Below are positions 47,731-60,035 of a stretch of DNA of 64,000 bases, in pieces. Under the pieces are notes generated by a model. The model did not search any database. It was not told the DNA's origin and saw only the letters and a program-made list of their open reading frames with translations. The DNA is from Fulvia fulva (lineage: Eukaryota > Ascomycota > Dothideomycetes > Mycosphaerellales > Mycosphaerellaceae). Both the position numbers and the translations under genes were made by a program. The stretch is from positions 3,534,001 to 3,598,000 of the forward strand of contig NC_063021.1 in assembly GCF_020509005.1 (NCBI RefSeq), given 5' to 3'. Each line of letters starts with the position of its first letter. Position 1 is the first letter of the stretch.

Positions 47731-50454
47731 ATCATCTAGTATAACGTTAACTATAGCAAGGATATAGTCTAGAACCATTTCCTATACGAGGCGGACCCGC
47801 GCGTCTACTACGTCCTTATAATCTAGGAGCTATAGATTAACCCGTACTATAAGAGACTAACGACCTACAAGTTACTAGGCTATACGACATGCCTACGAGG
47901 CGACGGCAGACCCCGTACGTGCTTCTATGTTAGTAAGGATATACTAGAATCCGACTAGGAGGTAGTGTACTACGTAGACGAAGAAGGCGGGGGCGATATT
48001 ACCTCCCTCTACGTAGGTAGTACCTAGATACACAACCTATATATACAACCGCTAGCCTCGAGGTCTAGCCGCGACCTAGGGGTCTATAGACACCTAGATA
48101 GTGCGCTTAAGAGACAAGGGTGCCACATCGTAGTAGGAGACTTCAATATATACTACCCTTCCTAGGAAAGCCTTATGTAGCCGCACCCTATAGCCGACGA
48201 AGTACTCGACTTAATAGCGAGTAACGCAATTGCCCTTAATACCCCGAAGGACCTAGGCACCTAGAAGAGAGGGGGACTCTAAGGCACGATCGACCTCTCC
48301 TAGATCTTAGATAGCTACTACTATACGGTAACCTACTATAGGATCGAACATAAACTCGAGGCGTCGTTAGACTATATACTAGTTAGGACCTCTATTACGA
48401 TATAGATATAACGTATACTAGCGAGAACCCCTAAGCTAAACTAGGGAAGGGCCTACTAGGCTAATATCTAGGCGTACCTCGATAACTCTAAGAGGCTAGT
48501 CTAGATCGCGTAGTAGTAATACAACAGTAAAGACGAGATAGACGAAGTAGTCTAGGGGTTGATAGACGAAATAAGAAAAGCGACCTTACTTTACGTTCCG
48601 CTTACCTAACTAACGATATAGTCTAAACTATACTAGACGCCGGAGTGTACTACGGTAGTAAGAGAAGCGAGGAGAGCCCGCCGGGTATAGACGAGTAGCT
48701 ATAGCGAGGAGGCCTAGAACGTATATAGGGAGGCATACTAATAGAAGAAAGCTATAATACGAAGGGAGAAAGCAGTCGGCTAGAGGGCTATAGTAGAAGA
48801 AATCGCCGGCAAGCTAGAGAGGATATAGAAGCTAGCGAAATAGGCCCGGTAGGACCCTATATAGGGCCCCTCCTTCTCTATCCTAGCGCTACAATCGCCT
48901 AGTAGCCCGGTTAGCGACCCCGAGGCTAAGGCGCGTCTACTAGCTAGTAAGTTCTTCCCGCCCCTAGTCGAGGCTAATCTAAGCGACATAAACAGTATAA
49001 AGGATACGTAACCTAGGGCGTACGGGAGGCCACGTACTCTACTAGCTACGGCGAGGGAATCTAACTAGGCCCGGCTCCCCTTTAGTATATAGCCGATAGG
49101 CGTAGACTAGGACGTATAGGGTAGTAGGACATAGGACGATATAGAGGAAATGATTGTCGATGCCGATAACTAGCCTCGACACGCTTAGCATCATCTAGTA
49201 TAACGTTAACTATAGCAAGGATATAGTCTAGAACCATTTCCTATACGAGGCGGACCCGCGCGTCTACTACGTCCTTATAATCTAGGAGCTATAGATTAAC
49301 CCGTACTATAAGAGACTAACGACCTACAAGTTACTAGGCTATACGACATGCCTACGAGGCGACGGCAGACCCCGTACGTGCTTCTATGTTAGTAAGGATA
49401 TACTAGAATCCGACTAGGAGGTAGTGTACTACGTAGACGAAGAAGGCGGGGGCGATATTACCTCCCTCTACGTAGGTAGTACCTAGATACACAACCTATA
49501 TATACAACCGCTAGCCTCGAGGTCTAGCCGCGACCTAGGGGTCTATAGACACCTAGATAGTGCGCTTAAGAGACAAGGGTGCCACATCGTAGTAGGAGAC
49601 TTCAATATATACTACCCTTCCTAGGAAAGCCTTATGTAGCCGCACCCTATAGCCGACGAAGTACTCGACTTAATAGCGAGTAACGCAATTGCCCTTAATA
49701 CCCCGAAGGACCTAGGCACCTAGAAGAGAGGGGGACTCTAAGGCACGATCGACCTCTCCTAGATCTTAGATAGCTACTACTATACGGTAACCTACTATAG
49801 GATCGAACATAAACTCGAGGCGTCGTTAGACTATATACTAGTTAGGACCTCTATTACGATATAGATATAACGTATACTAGCGAGAACCCCTAAGCTAAAC
49901 TAGGGAAGGGCCTACTAGGCTAATATCTAGGCGTACCTCGATAACTCTAAGAGGCTAGTCTAGATCGCGTAGTAGTAATACAACAGTAAAGACGAGATAG
50001 ACGAAGTAGTCTAGGGGTTGATAGACGAAATAAGAAAAGCGACCTTACTTTACGTTCCGCTTACCTAACTAACGATATAGTCTAAACTATACTAGACGCC
50101 GGAGTGTACTACGGTAGTAAGAGAAGCGAGGAGAGCCCGCCGGGTATAGACGAGTAGCTATAGCGAGGAGGCCTAGAACGTATATAGGGAGGCATACTAA
50201 TAGAAGAAAGCTATAATACGAAGGGAGAAAGCAGTCGGCTAGAGGGCTATAGTAGAAGAAATCGCCGGCAAGCTAGAGAGGATATAGAAGCTAGCGAAAT
50301 AGGCCCGGTAGGACCCTATATAGGGCCCCTCCTTCTCTATCCTAGCGCTACAATCGCCTAGTAGCCCGGTTAGCGACCCCGAGGCTAAGGCGCGTCTACT
50401 AGCTAGTAAGTTCTTCCCGCCCCTAGTCGAGGCTAATCTAAGCGACATAAACAG
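47537..50454 (+). repeat. Direct tandem duplication of 1,459 bp (two units)
   Basis: Unit 1 is 47537-48995 and unit 2 is 48996-50454. The junction joins ACAG (end of unit 1) to TATAAAGGATACG (start of unit 2). The stretches I compared are identical, including a 69-codon antisense frame at 48780-48989 and 50239-50448. It spans the ORF1 end, the whole endonuclease and the linker to RT. Confidence 0.9.
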
Positions 50455-52477
50455 CTCTACTCCCCTAGCCCCTAGTATCGCGGTCTAATAGGAGGTGTCC
50501 GAGGGAGAAGTTGCCGCTATACTAAGGAAGTTACCGGCGAAGAAAGCCCCGGGGCCGGATAGGATCCTAAACGAGCTACTAAAGAAGTGTAGAGATCAAC
50601 TAGCCCTAGTAGTTATAGCGATCTTTAACGCCTACCTATAGACCGGGTACTACCCGATAGCTTTTAAACAATCGACGATAGTAGTCCTACCTAAGCCGTA
50701 GAAGGAAGACTATACGTAGGTGAAGTCGTACCGCCTAATTACGCTCCTTAAAACTCTTAGGAAGGCGCTTAAGAAGCTGGTTATAACGAGACTCTCCGAG
50801 GCGGTAGAGGAACACTCCCTACTCCCGGACACCTAGATAGGTACGCGCCTATAGCGATCGACGCTATCCGCGATAGAACTTATTATCTCTTAGGTAAAGG
50901 CTATCTAGTATAAGAATAGGGACAAGGTGGCTTCCTTACTTAGCCTAGACATATCGGGAGCCTTCGACTACGTATTATACCCGCGGCTACTCTATATCCT
51001 AAGGTCGAAAGGACTCCCTAAGTAGCTTGTCAACTTCGTACGGTCCTACCTCTAAAACCGTAGTACGTCGATCCTAGTCGGCTAGTACAGAAGCCTATTT
51101 CAAGCAGTCTATACTAGAATCCCGTAAGGCTTAACGCTAGTACCTATTCTATTCCTCTTCTTTATAGCGACGCTACTCCTAGCCCTAGAATCCTAGAACA
51201 CCGCTACGAGCGGCTTCGTAGACGATATAAACATCCTAGCGTGATCTTCCTCGACTAAGGAGAACTATAGGCTACTAGAAGAGAAGCACAAGATCTACGA
51301 GGACTAGGCTAGGAGGTACGGGGCTCGGTTTGCCCTAGAAAAGTACAATCTAATACACTTTACGCGCCGGCCACGGTTCTATAATATATAAGCTTCTATC
51401 TAGATATAGGGGCATACGACTAACCCGGTAAATTAGCTTAGGATCCTCGGACTATAGGTAGACCCGGCGCTACGGTAGAGGAAGTACGTATAGGCAATAT
51501 TACGGAAAGCTAAACACAATATAGCATCATACTAGAGGCTCACTACGTCTATATAGGGGGCGGACTTCCGGTAGTTACGACTTCTATATACGGCTATTGT
51601 ACGGCTAGTCCTTACCTATAGTAGCTAAGTATAGTCCTTAGGCGAGAGGGCCTACCTATCGAAGGGACTCGTCGCGCCGCTAGCGAAGATCTAAAACTAA
51701 TGCCTAAGGAAGGTCACCGGGGCATATAAGTCGATACTAACGAGGATGCTTAAGTACGAGACCGCTATACCGCCGATCGACCTATACATCTAGGGACTAC
51801 GGACCTCCTACTTAGATAAGTCGGCATAGTACCTAGTATAGAAGGTTATCGCTAGTATAGTCGTAAGGGCCCGCGAATTAGTACTAGCGTATAGGGGCAT
51901 TCGACCCGGAAACGAGCCGAACTACCGGGTAAGGGACGAATAGCTAGCAACATAATAGGAAGGTAAGAAATCGTTTGTAGAGCAACTATAGAAAGAGAGG
52001 TAGAACAACTAGGTTATAGGGTATAGTAGACGCCCTTAGCTAGCGGGACAACCTAAGGAATAGTTAGCTACAAAATCCGCGGTCAAGTACCCCCCGAAAC
52101 TTATCTACTACCGCCTTACGAGGGTATAGAGTAGTATAGTAACCTAACTACGAAGCGAACACATCGGCCTCTAGGGGTACCTATTATAGAGGAAGGTTCT
52201 AGGATACACGAATACTAGCTGCCCCTACGGCTATCGCTCCTAGAACGTACGGCACGTACTCCTCGTCTGTCCGAGGTGGTCGCTAGGAAGGGGGGAGTAG
52301 ATAGTAAAGGCGAGGAACCGGACGATTAGGGCACTTCTTAACAACGCTAAGGACCTACGGCGTATTACGAACTAGATACTAGAGAAGGGCCAGCTAGAAT
52401 AGTACCGCCTAGTAGGAGCAGTATAGGAAGAGAGGACACGACGTAGCGCGACGAGACCGGCTAGGAGCGGGGGCTAA
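47731..52477 (+). pseudogene. LINE-C ORF2 with duplicated endonuclease
   Basis: The endonuclease occurs twice (GDFNI near 48142 and 49601), followed by a single RT with FVDD at 51215-51226, the thumb, the C-terminal Cys/His motif (about 52220) and TAA 52475. Stops are frequent at former CAG/CAA codons. Confidence 0.75.
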
Positions 52478-52666
52478 CGGGGTAGTAATATAGACTACGT
52501 ACGTTTAGAGGGAAAGCTAAACTAGATAAGGAGTAGTCGGGGGCGGGAAGGGTTTTCACCTATTCGGGTTTCCCTTTGTATATAACAATAGATATATACC
52601 TATATAGGCCGGATAGGGTCCTAGAACAGGGGAATAACAAATCTATCTATCTAATACTACGCTTAA

Positions 52667-54250
52667 TATAGCTAACCGTATTAACCTCCGTAAGGCGTAA
52701 GATACTAAGGACTAGATAGACCGACTCGAGGATATAATCGATACGGAATAGGCGACTAGATAGTCCCTAGAAGAGGAGGTTACGCGACTAAAGGAGGAGA
52801 TCGCTAAGCGCGATAATACTATCGTTATCGACCTAGACGAGCTTACGAGGGCTAAAGATATAAAGAATGTATATCGTACGTAGTATAAGGTAGCGGAGAG
52901 TAAGCTAGTAGAGACCAAGACTAAGCTCGTAGTAGCCGAGAAGCGTATTAATAAGCTTAAGAAGCAAGAGAGGACCGTAGCCGGTCTAAGGAAAAGTAAG
53001 ACCTACTACCTTAGTAAACCGAGTCTAAAGAGTTACTAGAGCGTCGGTAGAATAGAGATAAGCCTAATAAGAGGAAGTCGGACCCGGATTTATCGGACTT
53101 ATTAGACGACGAGGACGACGGTAATAAGGGCCGTAAGAATAGCCGTAAGGACGGTAGTCGTAAGGGTAGGAAGAATCGCCTAAGTACCGACTTAGATAGT
53201 AACCCTATCTCCGTATATACGACTTACGACGCCGACATAACTACTAGTATTAAGTCCTCTAACGAGCTAAAGGCCCTTACTAAGTTCGATCTAAAGAGCG
53301 ACGATATTAAGTTCTAAGAGTAGTAGCGTACTACCGAAGCTAAGCTCTAAGCCTCGAAGTACCGTACTATAAAGGACTCCCTTTAGAACGTCTAGAGCTA
53401 GTTAAACAACGGTATATAGACCTATATCGACTTAAAGATCCCTAGTCTTACTAAGTCTACGGAAGGCACGACTACTTAGTACGCTTCTATAGATAAGATA
53501 ATAGAAGATATAGCCCGCCGCTACGGTACCCGTAATACCTATACTAATACTATTACTAAGCTTAATAGTCTATAGTAGGGTAATAAGGAGAAGCTTAGTG
53601 ACTTCTACCTATCCTTCCGTAAGAACGCCGATATCGTTAACCTTAATAACGGCGCGAAGGAAAAGAAACTCGAGAAGGACTTCCTACTCCGTAGGTTAAA
53701 CTCGCGCTACGACAACCGAATTATAAACGAGGATATAGTCAATATGACCCTTAAGTAAGTCGTGTCTACGCTATATAACTACGAGGACAAATTTAAGGCG
53801 TTCGACCTTAAGTACGGTAAGACCGGTAATAGTTATAAGACCTAAGGTAATAAGAAGACTACTAAGGGTAACGACGATAAGAAGGATTCAACTTCGGGTA
53901 GTAGCGATAATAATACTAACCCGAACGCTAAGACTAAGTAGGCTAATCGACCTTAGGCATTTTAGTATATCTAATCTTTAGATACTACTTACGCCTAGGA
54001 ATATATCGATTAGAATCGGTACTTAAAATATGAATAAGAAGGTTACCGCCGTATTAATACTGATTAGTACCCCCGTCGAGATGTCGCCCGCCGCCTATTT
54101 ACGCTAGGCTATAATCTAAGTAATAACCGCCGTAACGGTAGTAATAGTAGTAAAGCTAATAATACCGGCGGCGCGGGAAACGCCTAGTCTACTCCGTAAG
54201 CGTAATACGTAGTAGACCGTACGAGTTAGAGTTACGAGAAAACGAGAAAA
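52667..54250 (+). pseudogene. Gypsy-4 gag
   Basis: Plus-strand translation gives a Leu/Glu/Lys-rich coiled-coil-like N-terminus (EEEVTRLKEEIAKRDNTIVID), a basic Asp/Lys linker and a capsid-like region (LSDFYLSFRKNADIVNL, YDNRIINEDIVNMTL), then an Asn/Ser/Gly-rich tail. Stops are mostly TAG. The first codons lie at 46155-46224, left of LINE-C. A minus-strand open frame at 52712-52918 is a shadow. Confidence 0.65.
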
Positions 54251-54385
54251 AGTATAAATATAAATATAGGCCTCCTAAGAGAGATAAGGTTTTAAGTATA
54301 TCGGTATACTCTCTACTAGCTATAAACTACTCTATAGATAAACATAATCCGGTCATAGCTTCTTATCTAGTTATACGATATATAG

Positions 54386-54517
54386 ATAGATAGATATTTC
54401 ATTAAGCTGTTGTAGTGCCCTTTGGCCTATGCAGCTATGCTATCTTGTTTTTGTATATATAGAGGGGAAACCGTGTTGGTGAAAACCCCTCCTCCTTCCC
54501 GCCTGTCTTTTCCTCCT
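54386..54517 (-). mobile_element. 132-bp SINE-like or 5'-truncated LINE insert
   Basis: Flanked by the 15-bp TSD TTATACGATATATAG (54371-54385 and 54518-54532). Read on the minus strand it begins with a purine-rich stretch, contains GGCGGGAAGG, GGTTTTCACC and GGTTTCCC in the same order as the LINE 3' UTR, and ends in the same ATCT repeat tail. The rest differs from LINE-A to -D. It is rich in CpA/TpG, so not RIPped, as expected for a very short copy. Confidence 0.8.
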
Positions 54518-54549
54518 TTATACGATATATAGTAAATAGAAAGATCCCT

Positions 54550-55310
54550 ACTTAAACCCTTTATAATAATAGTACTAACTCTACGTACTTTAATATCGAC
54601 TTTACGTATAAGAACAACCTTAATATAATATAGCTACCTAATCCGTTAGGGCCAATATTAGTAGATAGCCGACCTACTAGTAACCTTATTACTTATAGAA
54701 TAACGGTATAGATTTAGATCGGTAACTACGTAGAGACTAGGTCTAGCTACTACGTATTACTAGAATACAATATAGTCCTCGGCTATCCCTAGTACGACAA
54801 GTATTAACCTACGTTCTACTATACGTTAGGAACTATAACCCTATTCTTACTATATTATCGATAGAACTATATACTCGGAACTAAACTAGTATACGTATAG
54901 TCTATTAACGACAAGGGTATTATACTAAGAGGCGTTCTTTAGACCGAGATACTAGTACTAGAGAGTTCGCGACCTTAAGCTCTATCTAATTACGTTAAAC
55001 CCTACGTAGAGGATAAAGACGAACCTATAGTAGTATAGGAGACGTATACGACGAAGGTAGTAATACAATATGCCGTCGATATCTACGATAAACCGGAACC
55101 GTCTTATTACGTCCGCTAGCTACTACCCGCTAATAGGGTTAAAATACTTAAGCCTCTAGCGCGTCGAACGAAGAAAGAACTAGAGGTCGAGACTAAGCTA
55201 GAGATCGATATTAAGCCTATTAATATAGAAGTACTTCGGCGTATAAGCCGGAGGAAGGGCTATAAAGTATATATAATGTTACGGTAGCTCCGTAAGTAGA
55301 GGATTCGGAT
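54550..55310 (+). pseudogene. Gypsy-4 protease region
   Basis: Reads FNIDFTYKNNLNII, then PLGPILVDSRPTSNLI, VLLEYNIVLGYP and SINDKGIILRGVL, the typical retropepsin-to-RT spacer of fungal Gypsy elements. The active-site triad is not recognisable. Stops at former Gln/Trp codons. It ends in LARRTKKELEVETK followed by loss of similarity. Confidence 0.6.
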
Positions 55311-55419
55311 CGAGTCACGTGACTCCTAATTATATAATATTAATAACTAAGCTCGGCCTAAGCGCGACCTCCGCTTCCCTTAAGAAGCTCTCTCTCTCTT
55401 AGACCTACCTTCTCTCTTT

Positions 55420-57960
55420 AGCTATCGACTTCGTTAATAAACCACTACTATACTCGCCTACTATAGCCTTACAACACTTCGATAGCTCTATAATAAGGAC
55501 GCTACTATATATAGCGCCGCTTACGAAAAAAGCCGCGACTCCGCGTACTCGAAGCCGCGATATTACGTATCTTCGGAAGTCGCGATATATAGCGACTTCC
55601 TTAGTACTAGCGATAGGTAGCGTAGTGCTCTCTTCTTAGAAGCTGCCGTTTAAGATATAACTTATTCTATAGCTAGAGTAAACGGCTATAGCGGCGACAA
55701 GACTTAGCGTATTAGTCGCCTAGCTAGACTTACTCGAAACTTAGAACTCTTTACCCGAGCCGACGAATATACGTAGTTAGACGACACGATAGTTAGACTC
55801 GATTCTACTAAGTACGCCGAATAGTAGCGGGCAATCCTCGACGAGTTACTAGAAGAGGAGGAAGAAGGTAATCGGATATAGGAGATTCCCGACTACTTCT
55901 ACCTCGCGGATCTTATTCGAGACTCGGACATTACTACCTATTAGAAGGCTAACGTAGAGTAGGATTAGGCCCGCTAGGACTTCGTGGTCGATATTACGGA
56001 TAGCTAAGGCTTAAGCTCGACCTTACGTATTCCTCTCGATTAGCTAAGTATACTCGAATCGGCTTCCCTACGTTATTAAGTTTAAAACTAACCGGAAGCT
56101 ATATTATATACGCTCCGAAGACTCGAGGCCGACTATCGCTAAGCTATCCTAGATAGGGCGGCGTTATAGAAAACTAACGAGCTCAATAAGAATAAGTACG
56201 AGGAAGTATACTCGGAACTCTAGCGTACGGCCTAAGAGGGGTATAATTATAAGCTAGAAGCGGAGCGCCTTTAGAAGGAGACAGAACGTCTTTAGAATAA
56301 GACAAAGCGCCTTTAGAAGGAGGCTAATCAATAGTAATATAATACTAAGGCGGCCGAGAAGGCTACTAAGATCGTAGATAAGGAGGTCGCTATACTTAAG
56401 GATAAGGTAAAGGTACTTAAGGACCTCGTACTAGACGATACCGCGCCTACGGTAGCGCACATTACTAGTCTTTAGTAGACGATTAAGGACCTCCGATAGT
56501 AAGTCGCCGACGCTAACGGTATACGCGGCCGATAATAGTCTAAGTAGCGCTCTACGCGATTACTCTCGGCATTACGCCGCCGACGAGGAGATAAGGCTCC
56601 TAACGAGTTAGTAAATAAGCCTAATATACCTACCAAACTACCCGCTAAGAAGTCTAAGAAGGATAAGCGTAAGAAGAAGCGTAATAATCCGTATAACTCT
56701 AATTTAATAGATCTATTATTATTAGATTCCGAGTCTGACTTCGAAGACGTTCGACCCTATAAGAATAAGTATAAGAAGGCTACTACGAACGAGGTCGATA
56801 ATAATAGCTTCAAAATCGTCGAGGCCCTAGCGGACACTAGTATCGACGTAGTACGCTATAATCCTACTATAACTAAGGACTTTAAGATATCTACCCGAGT
56901 CGATATACCTAAGCCTAAGTTCTCGGGAAAGAACGTTAGTAAAGACTTACTAAACCTCGACGCGTAGATAATTTAGGTAGGTAATAAGATCGTAGTAACC
57001 GTATTTAAGGACGTACCGTCTATATTAAGGTTTATCTAGGAGTATATAACGGGACTAGCTTAATAGATACCCCGTAACTACGTGCCTTAGAAGATTACCT
57101 TCGGTAGACAAGTTACGGGCAAGCTATTTAAGATAGTCCGTAAGGCTTTAAAGTTCCTTAACTAGAACTTCGGTAAGTACGACCCCGAGGGCACCGCGCG
57201 GAATAATATAAACGCCCTTAAGATAACTAAGACCGATAAGTTTTTAGTATTCTACTCCCGCTACTAGAAGGAGCGCGCGCGTCTCCTACCTACTATAAGC
57301 TATAAGTAGGAAGCCTAGGAACTTAAGTCTAAGCTTAGTTTTAAATACCGTACGCGTCTTATTAGCTAAGACTTTAAGACGGTTAAGCTACTATTAGTAT
57401 AGTACTACCGACTAGAGAGCGAGCTAGCTTAGCTCGAGATCGATCTCCCTCGTAAGGCTAACGAGAAGGAACTAAAGGATAGGAAGCTACCTAGTACTAA
57501 GCCGCCGGCTATACCTACGGTAGTATAACTACTACTAGTAGCTCTACTAGCTAACGCGTCCGTACCTCTTAGCCGCTCTCTATATACTAATAAGCCTCTA
57601 CTACCCTAGAACTAGCGACCTAAGCGTTTTAAGAACCTAGCCGCGCTTACCTAGGATAAGCGTACTCGAATTATCGCTATAGGCGGTGATCTTTATTACC
57701 GCCGGACCGACTATAGTCCTAGTATAGCTAAGTATCTACTCGACCTATACGAACGCCCTAAGAAGCGAGCTAGTAACAACGGTATTACCGCGGTACCGGT
57801 AGTAATACCGTCGGAAAACGCCTAGACTATTATCTAAGCGTAATAGATAGTAGTCCGATATAGGAAGTATTATATTAGGATAAATATAAGCACCCCTACG
57901 AACATTATAAGAAACACTAGTATATATATAAGATATAGGCACTCTCCTTATAAGCCCGAT
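55420..57960 (+). pseudogene. Gypsy-5 gag
   Basis: Over 800 codons can be read in a single frame interrupted only by TAA/TAG, with no frameshift seen. The N-terminal third is acidic. A long Glu/Lys/Gln coiled coil lies at 56200-56520 (KLEAERL, KETERL, NKTKRL heptads), then a basic Lys/Arg cluster (56630-56690) and a capsid-like domain (PKFSGKNVSKDLLNLDAW region from 56905). A minus-strand ORF at 57745-57942 is a shadow. Confidence 0.65.
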
Positions 57961-57989
57961 CGAACACGCCCTCCTTTATAGAAGTAGAT

Positions 57990-60035
57990 AGAGGACCTAA
58001 GATCTTACATTACTTTATAGTTAAGGGTAGGGCAAATATATATACTACAAACATATTTCTTAATAATAGTACTAATACTGAAATTTTAAACACTTCCTTT
58101 ATACGTAAACATAACATTCTAATATATAACGTCGAACTATATACGCTTAGACTCGGCGATAGGTCGTAAGTACCTACGATTATTACTAAGGCCGCGGATA
58201 TTAAGCTAAGTCTTAGCGGTTATATATAGAACGTATTTAATACTTCGTATCTAATACTACGTACGATATACTACTAGGCCTTATATAGTACGCTAAGTAC
58301 ATGCCCTATAAAGATTAGCGTAGGTCTAGAATTACTTTTAATAACCCTTACTATAGCGAGTACTCCCTATACAAAGGTGTTATACTACTAGTCGTCTCCC
58401 TACGTATTACCGACTCCTTCCTAACACCCGACTACGATACGCTAGAGCGACTAGACTTTACTAACATACCGGTCCCCTTAGCTATTGCGGAAGTCGGTCT
58501 TAGAGATATTAGTCGGGGAGGAGAGCCCGATATTTAGTAGATTAATATCTACTAGCTACGTAGGTAGTATCGTATACGCGGTATAGAGGTCTATACGATA
58601 TATATTAACCCGCGAGAAACTTACGCTATAAAAAGTATAGCGGACCCGGTCACGGCCTAAGTACTCGGCCTATACGCTATAACGGCTCGTAAGGTTATAG
58701 CTAGTAACTTAGCTTTTGCTTATATAATATACGTTAAAAAGGACTACTATCGCGCCCTCTAGCGTCGATAGGAGTACTAAGCGGAGGTATATACGGTAAA
58801 CGCTATAGACTACGATATGTTTATAGAGAAGCTATATCGTAAGGAAAAGCCGGCTGATCTGTCTAAGCTACCGGTAGAGTACTAATATCGGAAAGCTCTA
58901 TTTTCTAAGGTAGACTTAGAAAAGCTACCTCCGTACCGACCCGGGCTAGATTATAAGATCAAGCTTAAAAAAGACTATAAGCTACCGTTTAAACGTCCGT
59001 ATCCGATATTAAACAAAGAAGCGGAAGTTATAAAGGTATAGATAGATAACTAACTAGAGAGGGGCAATATCTAGCGAAGTAACTTACCGTTTATAGTACT
59101 AGTTATTATCGTCCGTAAGTTTAGAGGTAGCTTACGTATCTATATCGACTATCGAGGGCTTAACGTAATCACCGTGAAATCTCGATACCTAATTCTACTT
59201 ATATAGGACACGCTTAACCGAATAAGCGGTAAGAAGTACTTTGTAAAGCTAGATGTAATTATAGCCTTTAATCGACTAAGGGTCGCGGAAGGCGACGAAT
59301 AGAAAACCGTATTTACGACGCGTTACGGACAATTCGAATGTTTAGTTATACCCTTCGGGTTATATAACGCTCCTAGAAGCTTCTAGTTATATATTAACGA
59401 CGCGTTACGTAAGTATCTAGACGACTTCACTTCCGTATATCTAGACGACGCCCTGATTTTTAGCGATACGCTTAAGGAGTATATTACCTATATAGATAAG
59501 GTAATAGCTAGGCTCTAAGTAGCCGGGCTCTAACTCGACATTAATAAGTACGATTTCTATATATAGTAAACAAAGTACCTCGGACTTATTATTAGAGCCG
59601 ACGGCGTTAAAATAGACAAGGAAAAGATTGTAGCTATATAAGAGTAGGAGACACCTCGTAACTATACGGACATCTTGTCGTTCCTTAGATTCTATAACTT
59701 CTACCGGCGCTTTATTCGTAATTACTCGGGTATTATATACCTACTTATATAGCTTACGAAGAAGGACGTGCCGTAGATATAGAACGATACTTACTAGCGA
59801 GCGTTCGATAGTATAAAGTAGGTATTTATAGAAGACGAGGTAGTCCTTACTTACTTCGTTACTAGACGAGAAACGAAGCTCGAGACTAACGCCTCGGACT
59901 ACGTTATAGCCGTAGTCCTATCGTAGAAGGTTAAAGACGGCGTATAGCGGCCCGTAGCGCTTATATCTAAGAAGATGTCTCTATAGGAGTGTAATTACGA
60001 CATCTACGATAAGGAACTCCTAGCTATTATAGACG
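57990..60035 (+). pseudogene. Gypsy-5 pol (protease, RT, RNase H start)
   Basis: Protease-like FLNNSTNTEILNTSFIRKHNI at 58040-58110 resembles that of Gypsy-3. RT shows YRGLNVIT (59150), KYFVKLDVIIAFNRLRVAEG (59230-59295) and [17 protein letters not shown] (59432-59485); the hinge FYRRF-type motif is at about 59700; RNase H is at 59990-60030. Numerous stops. Confidence 0.75.

Larger units (their letters stand above)
46225..52651 (+). mobile_element. LINE-C: Tad-like LINE with internal tandem duplication
   Basis: 6,427 bp with TSD TAATACTACGCTTAA (46210-46224 and 52652-52666). After removing one copy of a 1,459-bp direct duplication it is about 4,968 bp and collinear with LINE-A. It begins AGGAGC plus a T run and ends in the ATCT repeat tail. 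Host is Gypsy-4 gag. Confidence 0.88.
46155..55310 (+). mobile_element. Gypsy-4: gag and protease part of another Gypsy element
   Basis: Plus-strand gag runs 46155-46224, is interrupted by LINE-C, and resumes at 52667; protease follows at 54550-55310. Gypsy-3 abuts its left end and probably inserted in it. The RT and downstream parts are absent: at about 55310 the sequence passes into Gypsy-5. A CACGTG palindrome near 55316 resembles that in the Gypsy-3 LTR and may mark a junction or partial LTR. Confidence 0.65.
55311..60035 (+). mobile_element. Gypsy-5: gag to RNase H, truncated on the right
   Basis: Plus-strand gag, protease, RT and the start of RNase H in the normal order, cut at about 60035 by the Gypsy-6 LTR just after [11 protein letters not shown]. 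No 5' LTR can be delimited; 55311-55420 may hold part of one. Integrase and 3' LTR lie outside the window or are lost. Confidence 0.7.

Noticed and set aside
47537..50454. Tandem units as a CRISPR-like or satellite array
   Set aside because: Only two units of 1,459 bp, and they are part of a LINE; no short spaced repeats occur in the window.
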